Shown piece after piece: positions 1 to 5,259 of a stretch of DNA of 5,259 nucleotides. The stretch is from the NCBI GenBank assembly GCA_030630015.1, contig DAOVNV010000173.1, forward strand, positions 1-5,259. The letters are read 5' to 3'. The position numbers and the translations under genes were made by a program. The notes under the pieces were generated by a model that was not told the origin of the DNA, searched no databases, and was given only the letters and a program-made list of their open reading frames with translations. The stretch comes from Desulfuromonadales bacterium (lineage in GTDB: Bacteria > Desulfobacterota > Desulfuromonadia > Desulfuromonadales > BM103). The stretch's first letter is position 1, and every line of letters starts with the position of its first letter.

Positions 1-1253
1 AAATCGTTCACCTGGTCAACTTTGCCCGTAGCGAGGGGATGCCGATCATACCGCGCGGCTCGGGCACCGGACTGTCCGGGGGCAGCGTCGCAGTCAACGG
101 CGGCATGATCCTCTGTCTGAACCGTCTCAACCAACTACTTGAAATCGATGAGGCGAACCTGACGGCCACGGCCCAGACCGGCATGATCACCCTCGATTTT
201 TTCAATGCCGTAGCGGAAAAGGGGCTCTTTTACCCTCCAGACCCCGCCTCCCAGAAGATCTCCACCCTGGGCGGCAACATTTCCGAGGACGCCGGCGGCC
301 TGCGTGGCCTCAAGTACGGCGTGACCCGTGATTACGTGATGGCGCTGTCCGGGGTGTTTGCCGACGGCACGCCGTTCAGCACCGGCGGCAAAAACGTCAA
401 AGATGTGGCGGGCTACGCCCTGAAAGATCTGTTGGTCGGCAGTGAGGGCACCCTGGCCGTCATGACCGAAGCAACCTTCCGCCTGATCCCGCCACCGGCG
501 GCCAAGCGCACCCTGCTCGCCTATTTCAAGGATGCGCGAACCGCTGGCGAAGCGGTTGCCAGAATCATCGCCGCCAAGATCATTCCGTCAACCATGGAAA
601 TCATGGATGGCGCAACGCTGCGCTGCGTCGAGAACTACGTCAAGATCGGCCTGCCGATGGATATGGACGCCATGCTGCTGATCGAGGTGGATGGCCACCA
701 TGCCCAGGTGGTCGAGGAGGCTGATGATGTACGTGCCGTCCTCGAACAGGTCGGCGCAGCCGAAATCCAGGAGGCCGCCGATGCCGCCCATGCGGAGCAG
801 TTGGCGACGGCTCGCCGCACCGCACTGTCGGCCCTGGCCAGACTGGCCCCGACCACCCTGCTCGAGGACGCCACGGTGCCTCGCAGCCGCCTGGCGGAAA
901 CCTTCGACGAGATCAAGCGGCTCACCGAAAAATACCAGCTGCAGGTCGGCACCTTCGGCCATGCCGGCGACGGCAACCTGCACCCCACGGTCATCTGTGA
1001 TGAGCGCAACAAAGAAGAGATGGAACGCGCCCACGCCTTCTATCACGATCTTTACGAGAAGGTGCTGGAGTGGGGCGGCACCGTCTCCGGCGAGCACGGC
1101 ATCGGCCTGGCAAAAATGGACTACCTGAAACGCCAGGTGGGAGAAGGCGGCCTGGCCATTATGCGCCGCATCAAGCAGGATTTTGACCCGGACAATCTTC
1201 TCAATCCGGGCAAGATTTTCGATCAGGGAAACCGGGAGAAGGGTCATGAGTGA
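1..1253 (+). CDS. glcD: Glycolate oxidase / D-lactate dehydrogenase FAD subunit (GlcD type), 5' end missing
   Basis: FAD-linked oxidase of the VAO/PCMH family that oxidises a 2-hydroxyacid (glycolate or D-lactate) to the 2-oxoacid and passes electrons to the GlcF partner. The frame is already open at base 3 (reads IVHLVNFARSEGMP), so the ATG at 39 is an internal methionine. 416 residues are visible; family members are about 460-500, so roughly 45-80 N-terminal residues lie outside. Seen in order: the FAD pyrophosphate-binding loop RGSGTGLSGG (about 54-83), GGNISEDAGGLRGLKYGVTR (about 273-332), and GYALKDLLVGSEGTLAVMTE closing the FAD domain. The C-terminal FAD-oxidase domain has GHAGDGNLHP (about 957-986), SGEHGIG (about 1086-1106) and the end motif DFDPDNLLNPGKIF; its His residues correspond to the family's active-site/metal region. 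It overlaps glcF by 8 bases, implying translational coupling. Glycolate versus D-lactate cannot be decided from sequence alone. Confidence 0.92.
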   Translation, partial: IVHLVNFARSEGMPIIPRGSGTGLSGGSVAVNGGMILCLNRLNQLLEIDEANLTATAQTGMITLDFFNAVAEKGLFYPPDPASQKISTLGGNISEDAGGLRGLKYGVTRDYVMALSGVFADGTPFSTGGKNVKDVAGYALKDLLVGSEGTLAVMTEATFRLIPPPAAKRTLLAYFKDARTAGEAVARIIAAKIIPSTMEIMDGATLRCVENYVKIGLPMDMDAMLLIEVDGHHAQVVEEADDVRAVLEQVGAAEIQEAADAAHAEQLATARRTALSALARLAPTTLLEDATVPRSRLAETFDEIKRLTEKYQLQVGTFGHAGDGNLHPTVICDERNKEEMERAHAFYHDLYEKVLEWGGTVSGEHGIGLAKMDYLKRQVGEGGLAIMRRIKQDFDPDNLLNPGKIFDQGNREKGHE

Positions 1254-2547
1254 CACGCAGTGTCTCGGTAATTTCCCCGTTGCGGACGCCCCCGGCTACG
1301 AGGAGATGCTGCAGTGCATGCGCTGTGGCTTCTGCCTTCCCACTTGTCCCACCTTTGCGCTGACTGGCCGGGAACGCTCCAGCCCGCGCGGCCGGGTTGC
1401 CCTGGCTCGTGCGGTTGCCGACGAAAAGCTCGAATTTACCAAGGCGCTCAAGGAAGAATCCTTCTTCTGCCTCGACTGCCGCGCCTGTACGACCGCCTGT
1501 CCCTCTGGCGTCCAGGCCGGATTTGTCATGGAAGCCTGCCGCAACCAGGCCCAAGGGGCCTTCCCCATGACCGGGGTGACCGGTAAACTCCGTGAATTTA
1601 TCCTGCAGCGCATGCTGCCCGCTCCCGACCTGCTCCAGACCTCGATGCTGCCGGCCCGACTCTACCAGACCCTCGGCATCCAGTGGCTGGTGCGTCACTC
1701 GCACATCCTGAAACTGGGCCCGGACTGGATGGCCAAAGCCGAAGGGATGATGCCACAGTTGCATCCACCGCTGCGCCAGCAGTTACCCGACGTGGTCCCG
1801 GCACAGGGAGAACAGCGCGGCCGGGTCGCCTTCTTTCTCGGCTGCGTCATGACTCTGATGTATCCGGAAGTGTCCCGTCAGACTGTCAAGGTCCTGGCTC
1901 ACCAGGGTTTCGAGGTGATCACGCCGAAGGAGCAGAAATGCTGTGGTGCGCCCCACCTGACCGAAGGTGACCGCAAGACCGCACGAGAACTGGCCATGCA
2001 CAACTTCGAGCTGTTCATGCAGCTTGACGTCGATGCCATCGTCACCGACTGCGCCGGCTGCGGCGCGGCACTCAAGGAATATGAGGAACTTCTAGAGGGA
2101 GCAGGCGAGCACGAACGCCTCGAAGCGTTCCGCGGCAAGGTCAGGGATATCACCGAGTTCCTCGCCGAGCAGGGGCTGCGCACCGAAGGCCTGCAGCCGA
2201 TCTCACAGAGCGTCACCTACCATGAACCCTGCCATCTCTGCCACGCCCAGGGGATCAGCGAGCAACCACGCGAATTGCTCAAGGCGATTCCCGGCGTCGA
2301 GTTTCGAGAAATGAATGAGGCTAACTGGTGCTGCGGCAGTGCAGCAACCTTCAGCCTGAAATTCACGGAAGAAAGTCAACAGATCCTGGACCGCAAGCTG
2401 GCCAACGTGAAGGAGACGGAGGCGGACCTGCTGGTCACCGCTAACCCAGGCTGTCACCTGCAGTTGGCCTGGGGGCTGAAGCAGGCGGAGATGCCGCAGA
2501 AGGTGGTGCATGTGACGGAACTGCTCGGGAGGGCAACACCTGGATAG
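1246..2547 (+). CDS. glcF: Glycolate oxidase / lactate dehydrogenase iron-sulfur subunit (GlcF type)
   Basis: Electron-transfer subunit that takes electrons from the GlcD flavin, probably to the quinone pool at the inner face of the membrane. 433 residues (E. coli GlcF is about 407). Two ferredoxin-type [4Fe-4S] motifs, CxxCxxCxxxCP, at C24/C27/C30/C34 and C75/C78/C81/C85. Two CCG (HdrB-like) domains follow: C200, C232-C233 (KCCGAP), C269/C272; then C329 (HEPCHLC), C362-C363 (WCCGS), C403 (NPGC). All expected cysteines are present, so the protein looks intact. The ATG at 1246 is chosen because it is preceded by GGGAGAAGGG and begins just before the glcD stop (ATGAGTGA overlap); the open frame extends upstream to 1183 but that part lies inside glcD and lacks a better start. 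The same architecture occurs in LutA/LldE-like and GlpC-like proteins, but pairing with GlcD supports GlcF. Confidence 0.93.
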   Translation: MSDTQCLGNFPVADAPGYEEMLQCMRCGFCLPTCPTFALTGRERSSPRGRVALARAVADEKLEFTKALKEESFFCLDCRACTTACPSGVQAGFVMEACRNQAQGAFPMTGVTGKLREFILQRMLPAPDLLQTSMLPARLYQTLGIQWLVRHSHILKLGPDWMAKAEGMMPQLHPPLRQQLPDVVPAQGEQRGRVAFFLGCVMTLMYPEVSRQTVKVLAHQGFEVITPKEQKCCGAPHLTEGDRKTARELAMHNFELFMQLDVDAIVTDCAGCGAALKEYEELLEGAGEHERLEAFRGKVRDITEFLAEQGLRTEGLQPISQSVTYHEPCHLCHAQGISEQPRELLKAIPGVEFREMNEANWCCGSAATFSLKFTEESQQILDRKLANVKETEADLLVTANPGCHLQLAWGLKQAEMPQKVVHVTELLGRATPG

Positions 2548-2587
2548 ACAGGAGCGAGTGGTGGGTGGCGAGAGAATACTATAAAAA

Positions 2588-2617
2588 CTTCTTCGCGGTC
2601 TGAAGACCGCTCCTACA
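2588..2617. repeat. REP-like palindromic element
   Basis: A 7-bp perfect inverted repeat, GCGGTCT (2595-2601) and AGACCGC (2604-2610) with a 2-base centre, flanked on the right by TCCTACA and on the left by CTTC. The pattern TCGCGG...CCGCTCCTACA (on the other strand TGTAGGAGCGG...CCGCGA) is that of repetitive extragenic palindromes known from Pseudomonas and other Proteobacteria. It lies between convergent genes, the usual REP location. Only one copy is in this window, so repetitiveness in the genome is inferred from resemblance. No U-tract follows on either strand, so it is not itself a good intrinsic terminator. Confidence 0.6.
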
Positions 2618-2630
2618 TGGATTGATAATC

Positions 2631-2680
2631 AAAACGGGGACAGAATGAGCTTCTGTCCCCGTTTCTATTGTAATTTTTCT
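2631..2680. terminator. Perfect hairpin, likely bidirectional terminator between convergent genes
   Basis: A perfect 14-bp stem, AAACGGGGACAGAA (2632-2645) paired with TTCTGTCCCCGTTT (2651-2664), with the 5-base loop TGAGC. On the plus strand the stem runs into TTTCTATTGTAATTTTT (T-rich but interrupted), about 100 bases after the glcF stop. On the minus strand it ends in GTTTTGATTATC, about 50 bases after the GntR gene stop. It can therefore end transcription from both sides, though neither T-tract is ideal. The GGGGACAG core also resembles palindromes dispersed in some Proteobacteria near REP-associated (Y1-type) transposases, so it may be a mobile repeat doing duty as a terminator. Confidence 0.7.
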
Positions 2681-2712
2681 CACCCCTCGCCTCTCGCTTC
2701 GCACCCCTGCTT

Positions 2713-3432
2713 CTATGAACTCAACAATTGCGACATCTTCTCCTCGACCATGGCCAGATGCTCCATCATCTTCTGTCTGGCGAGTTCCGGTTCACGCGCG
2801 GCAATCGCTTCCATGATTTCACGGTGGTGGGTCAACAGCCTCTGAATATGACCTTCCTGACGATAGAATTCCATCAGGGCAACCTGAATTGTCGTATGGA
2901 ACAGGCTATGGATCGAATCGAGGATATGCATCTGCAAGCTGTTGTGACTGGCCGCCGTGATCACGTAGTGAAACTCTGCATCGATTTCCGAATCCCAGCC
3001 GCCGCGAGCTGCCTGTTTTTCCATCACGGCGTAAAGCCTGCGCATTTCAGCAATTTCTGCTTCATCGGCACGCTGCGCAGCCAGGTAGGCCGACCAGCTT
3101 TCCAGCCCCATGCGGACTTCCACCAGGGAGCGCAGCATCGCCGGGTCTTTTTTCTCCATAAGTTTAGCAAGGGGATCGGCAATACTGGTTTCGGTCAAGG
3201 TCCGCACAAATGTCCCGCCACCCTGGCGCGCTACCAGAAAACCCATGGCGTCCAATACCATGATCGCCTCACGAACTGAAGGCCGGCTGACCCCAAGCAT
3301 CGAGGCAAGTTCCCGCTCGGAGGGCACTCGATCCCCCGGCTTCAGATCCCCGCTGGAAATCAACCCTTTGATCTGTTCAACAATTTCTTCGGATATTTTT
3401 TTGGGCCGGATCGGCTTAAGAACAATGGTCAT
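2713..3432 (-). CDS. GntR/FadR-family (FCD domain) transcription regulator, LldR/GlcC-like
   Basis: Ligand-responsive DNA-binding repressor or activator, 239 residues, typical for the FadR subfamily. N-terminal winged helix (about 6-77): PSERELASMLGVSRPSVREA contains the recognition helix around 49-57, and QGGGTFV (70-76) is the wing. The C-terminal all-helical FCD domain (about 98-235) shows the usual metal-ligand pattern D151, H155 (DAEFH), H203 (HHREI) and H225 (EHL), suggesting a metal-assisted carboxylate pocket as in lactate/glycolate sensors. The ATG at 3432 is chosen because GGAG stands 7 bases upstream; a GTG at 3465 would add 11 residues but has no ribosome site and lies in the operator. 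The gene converges on glcF, consistent with LldR/GlcC control of the oxidase genes; the effector is inferred. A perfect operator upstream points to self-regulation. Confidence 0.93.
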   Translation of the reverse strand: MTIVLKPIRPKKISEEIVEQIKGLISSGDLKPGDRVPSERELASMLGVSRPSVREAIMVLDAMGFLVARQGGGTFVRTLTETSIADPLAKLMEKKDPAMLRSLVEVRMGLESWSAYLAAQRADEAEIAEMRRLYAVMEKQAARGGWDSEIDAEFHYVITAASHNSLQMHILDSIHSLFHTTIQVALMEFYRQEGHIQRLLTHHREIMEAIAAREPELARQKMMEHLAMVEEKMSQLLSS

Positions 3433-3438
3433 GCCTTT

Positions 3439-3443
3439 TCTCC
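3439..3443 (-). promoter_or_regulatory. Ribosome binding site deciding the GntR gene start
   Basis: GGAGA on the minus strand with GGAG ending 7 bases before the ATG at 3432. It favours the 239-residue product over the 250-residue version from the GTG at 3465, which has only A/T-rich sequence (TAAAAA, the likely -10 box) directly upstream. Confidence 0.7.
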
Positions 3444-3453
3444 ACTTGTCATT

Positions 3454-3464
3454 TGGTATGACCA
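3454..3464. promoter_or_regulatory. Operator palindrome TGGT-N3-ACCA for the FCD-type GntR regulator
   Basis: The sequence TGGTATGACCA is a perfect 4-bp inverted repeat with a 3-base centre. It matches the known binding consensus of the FadR-type branch (LldR, PdhR, GlcC: TGGTnnnACCA). It lies 22 bases upstream of the regulator's ATG and directly after its predicted -10 box, covering the likely transcription start, so binding would block the gene's own transcription. Autorepression is an inference from position. Confidence 0.75.
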
Positions 3465-3465
3465 C

Positions 3466-3494
3466 TTTTTAACACAATTTTATCTTGGCAACAA
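3466..3494 (-). promoter_or_regulatory. Predicted sigma-70-type promoter of the GntR gene
   Basis: On the minus strand, TTGTTG (3489-3494) and TAAAAA (3466-3471) are separated by exactly 17 bases. The match to TTGACA/TATAAT is moderate (TTG of the first box, four of six in the second). Placement in the short gap after the response-regulator stop and immediately before the TGGT-N3-ACCA operator supports it. The start would fall within or next to the operator. Confidence 0.5.
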
Positions 3495-3502
3495 GTCCCT
3501 TC

Positions 3503-4249
3503 TCACCCCCGCCCAGACTTGAATCGCTTCAGCCAAGCCTGTAATTCCTGCTCTTCGTTCTCCAGTTCGAACGCATTGATCAAGCCGCGATGCAGAGCAA
3601 CAGCAACTGCCCGGTTGCGCAGGTTGAAGGCATCGCCGACCTTGTCGGTCTGAAACTGATCCAGATCGACCTCCAACTTACCGTAAAGAGAATTGAGACG
3701 ACTCTGGACACCGCGCCGGGACAGGTAACGGCGCTGGGCGATCAGGTTGTCGGTCAGCCCCATGGAAATATCCAGCAGAGCCTCGTACTCGATATCAGAC
3801 AGAGCAGTCTGGCTGTGCCCGGTACGACCCTGCACCTTGCGCACTTCAGGATCGACCCAGCATTGCTCGTCAAACAGCACCGTGCTGATCGCCGTAGCGA
3901 TCTTCTCACGGGAATTCGACTTGAGGATATAACCGTAGACGGTTTCCGGGGGAACGATGCGGGCTAAAGTTCGGATGTACATTTCATCCTTGAACTGGCT
4001 CCAGAAAACAATCCTCGCAAACGGCTTGCGCTCCCAGAGTGCCCTTGCGAAATCAACGCCATTCATCTGCGGCATCTGGATGTCACTGATCACCAGCGGT
4101 GTTTCCAATTGACTGGCTGCCTCCAGAGCTTCCAGGCCATTCACGGCATGAGTGACCTGGCATTCCTGGGGCCAGTCGGCCACTGTCTGCCTGAGAAATT
4201 CAAAATCCTTCGGGTTATCTTCAGCGATGACAAGCTGATAGGGCTCCAT
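3503..4249 (-). CDS. NarL/FixJ-type response regulator with LuxR-like DNA-binding domain
   Basis: Output protein of the two-component system formed with the kinase immediately upstream. 248 residues, longer than the usual 205-220. Receiver domain (about 4-125): acidic pair E10/D11, phosphoacceptor D56 in VISDIQMPQMNG, switch S84 (VFWSQ) and K110 (YILKS), all in place. A LuxR/GerE-like helix-turn-helix spans about 148-225: LSDIEYEALLDISMGLTDN, then LIAQRRYLSRRGVQSRL with the recognition helix near 177-188, then LYGKLEV. About 15 extra residues (195-209, acidic and polar) separate KLEV from the last helix RNRAVAVALHRGLI, and an acidic 23-residue tail follows. The ATG at 4249 is preceded by AAGGAG overlapping the kinase stop codon, with a 9-base gap between the genes, so translation is probably coupled. 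Target genes are not evident. Confidence 0.9.
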   Translation of the reverse strand: MEPYQLVIAEDNPKDFEFLRQTVADWPQECQVTHAVNGLEALEAASQLETPLVISDIQMPQMNGVDFARALWERKPFARIVFWSQFKDEMYIRTLARIVPPETVYGYILKSNSREKIATAISTVLFDEQCWVDPEVRKVQGRTGHSQTALSDIEYEALLDISMGLTDNLIAQRRYLSRRGVQSRLNSLYGKLEVDLDQFQTDKVGDAFNLRNRAVAVALHRGLINAFELENEEQELQAWLKRFKSGRG

Positions 4250-4261
4250 TCCTGCTCCTTA
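4250..4261 (-). promoter_or_regulatory. Ribosome binding site overlapping the kinase stop codon
   Basis: The minus strand reads TAAGGAGCAGGAATG. The kinase stop TAA provides the first bases of the AAGGAG ribosome site, and ATG follows 5 bases after it. This fixes the response-regulator start at 4249 and suggests coupled translation of kinase and regulator. Confidence 0.75.
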
Positions 4262-5259
4262 TTCGTCTTCCATCGGGAGGATCAACTCGAAACGCGTTCC
4301 GCTCGAAAAACGCGACGGCCGCCAAGCGACCCTGGCCCCGATCGTCCGCGCCCGCTCGGTGATATTATGCAGTCCCCGGCCCCCATAACCCTTGGATATC
4401 GTGGACGCATAGTTAAAGCCGCAACCGTTGTCCTCGACCGACAGCAAAAGCTCCCAGCCGCGCCTGGCAAAGGCCACTTCGAAACGGGTCGCTCCCGAAT
4501 GCCGCATCACGTTCTGGATCGCCTCGACGGCGATGCGATACAGACTCACCTGGATCGATCGGGACAGTGGCAAACTGACAACTTCATCACCTGCCAGCCA
4601 GAAATATTCGGGGGCGCCACTGCGGCTGCAGGTTTTTTCCAGGTGCGATTCGATAGCAGCACCCAGGCCGAGGATATCGAGCGTCTGCGGATGAAGATCG
4701 TCCATCACCACCCGCAGGTTGCTGATCGCCCGTTGCAGATCAGCCTCGATCCGGGCGGCATCCTCGCCAGGCAGTTGTTCCAGGCCGCGCTGAACGGACG
4801 CCAGATCCGCAAGGGTCTGGTCGTGAAGATCCATGGCAATGCGCCGCCGCTCTTCTTCAGCCCCCTCGATCAGCTTTTCCGAAGCCACCACACCGATCAG
4901 TTGGTCGGTCATATGGTTGATCGACACGGCCAGCCCGTCGAGTTCATCATGAATCTTGTCAGGAGCCGGCGGCGGAGAGAAGTCACCGCGGGTCACACGT
5001 TCGGCACTTTCAGACAGGATCTGGATCCTCTTCAGCATGCGCCGTGCAAATGCCATCGACAATAGAACCCCGATCAGGATGGCACTGCCCAACCCGATAA
5101 TCGACACGTAAGTCGTCCGTTCGACCAGTTCATCCATATCTTCCTGGTGCAGTTCGACAAATTCCTGCCGCTGCCGGTTCAGCTCTTCGAGCAAATCGGT
5201 CAGGTGCGGTCGCAGTTGCGTCAGGGTCGCCTCAAGCCGTTTGAGCTCGACACCGTGCT
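4259..5259 (-). CDS. HisKA_3-type (NarX/DesK-like) sensor histidine kinase, N-terminus outside window
   Basis: Membrane sensor kinase that would phosphorylate the response regulator encoded just downstream. The frame is open through the right edge with no stop, so the gene is truncated at its 5' end; the TTG at 5194 is not a credible start. Seen in order: a charged helical, coiled-coil-like stretch (ATLTQLRPHLTDLLEELNR and on), probably the end of an extracytoplasmic helical bundle; one membrane segment (about 5045-5110, SIIGLGSAILIGVLLSMAFA); a HAMP linker (about 4880-5045); the HisKA_3 dimerisation helix with RRRIAMDLHDQTLADL, phospho-His codon at 4823-4825; and a HATPase domain with N-box EAIQNVMRHSG (Asn codon 4511-4513), VEDNGCGF and GYGGRGLHNITERARTIGA. 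It ends LPMEDE. All catalytic motifs look intact. An upstream transmembrane segment and the signal-binding part are outside the window, so the signal is unknown. Confidence 0.9.
   Translation of the reverse strand, partial: HGVELKRLEATLTQLRPHLTDLLEELNRQRQEFVELHQEDMDELVERTTYVSIIGLGSAILIGVLLSMAFARRMLKRIQILSESAERVTRGDFSPPPAPDKIHDELDGLAVSINHMTDQLIGVVASEKLIEGAEEERRRIAMDLHDQTLADLASVQRGLEQLPGEDAARIEADLQRAISNLRVVMDDLHPQTLDILGLGAAIESHLEKTCSRSGAPEYFWLAGDEVVSLPLSRSIQVSLYRIAVEAIQNVMRHSGATRFEVAFARRGWELLLSVEDNGCGFNYASTISKGYGGRGLHNITERARTIGARVAWRPSRFSSGTRFELILPMEDE

Noticed and set aside
1183..1245. Upstream extension of the glcF frame
   Set aside because: It lies wholly within the conserved C-terminus of glcD; the ATG at 1246 with GGGAGAAGGG before it is the natural start.
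588..1256. Open frame of 222 codons on the minus strand inside glcD
   Set aside because: Antisense to strongly conserved GlcD motifs, and its protein shows no family features. A shadow frame.
2548..2712. A CRISPR array, small RNA gene or attachment site in the intergenic gap
   Set aside because: Only two unrelated palindromes are present, with no regularly spaced repeats, no tRNA-like fold and no visible promoter for a separate RNA.
2645..2845. Small plus-strand frame starting within the intergenic hairpin
   Set aside because: Its start lies within the hairpin, no good ribosome site precedes it, and most of it is antisense to the 3' end of the GntR gene.
2728..3279. Open frame of 183 codons on the plus strand opposite the GntR gene
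   Set aside because: The minus-strand frame encodes a full winged-helix plus FCD protein; the plus-strand product has no recognisable feature.
3463..3465. GTG start that would lengthen the GntR protein to 250 residues
   Set aside because: It lies at the edge of the operator, directly after the predicted -10 box, with no ribosome site; the ATG at 3432 has GGAG at good spacing.
4109..5065. Open frame of 318 codons on the plus strand opposite the kinase and response regulator genes
   Set aside because: It lies antisense to two genes with complete catalytic motifs, has no recognisable domain and spans a gene boundary. It is a by-product of GC-rich codon use.
5192..5194. TTG as the start of the kinase
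   Set aside because: The same frame continues without a stop to the window edge and encodes a plausible helical stretch, so the true start lies outside.

Overview
The window (5,259 bases) is an ordinary-looking bacterial chromosomal segment with GC-rich coding and mostly G/C-ending codons. Gene content and protein flavour suggest a Gram-negative, probably a Desulfuromonas/Geobacter-type bacterium (Desulfuromonadales). That placement is an inference from general resemblance and has not been tested by a search.

Layout. Left half, plus strand: the 3' part of a glcD-type FAD oxidase subunit (start outside the window), overlapping by 8 bases a glcF-type iron-sulfur subunit. Together they look like a membrane-associated 2-hydroxyacid (glycolate or D-lactate) dehydrogenase. 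There is no glcE gene between them. A 165-base gap between convergent genes (2548-2712) carries two different palindromes: a REP-like element and a perfect 14-bp hairpin that can serve as a bidirectional terminator. Right half, minus strand, read from the right edge: a histidine kinase of the HisKA_3 (NarX/DesK) type whose N-terminus lies outside the window, a NarL/LuxR-type response regulator 9 bases downstream, then a GntR/FadR-family (FCD domain) regulator with its own promoter.

How they work together. The FCD-type regulator faces glcF and is the natural candidate to control the oxidase genes in response to a hydroxyacid such as glycolate or lactate. Its upstream region holds a perfect TGGT-N3-ACCA palindrome, the operator type of the LldR/PdhR/GlcC branch, just downstream of a plausible -10 box, so autorepression is likely. 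The matching operator of the oxidase operon would lie left of the window. The kinase/regulator pair is a separate two-component system whose signal and targets cannot be read from this window. No terminator is visible between its last gene and the GntR gene, so read-through is possible.

I see no CRISPR array, RNA gene, transposase or clear novel defence or metabolic system. The most notable items are the operator/promoter arrangement, the two intergenic palindromes, the two-subunit oxidase without GlcE, and the enlarged C-terminal domain of the response regulator.
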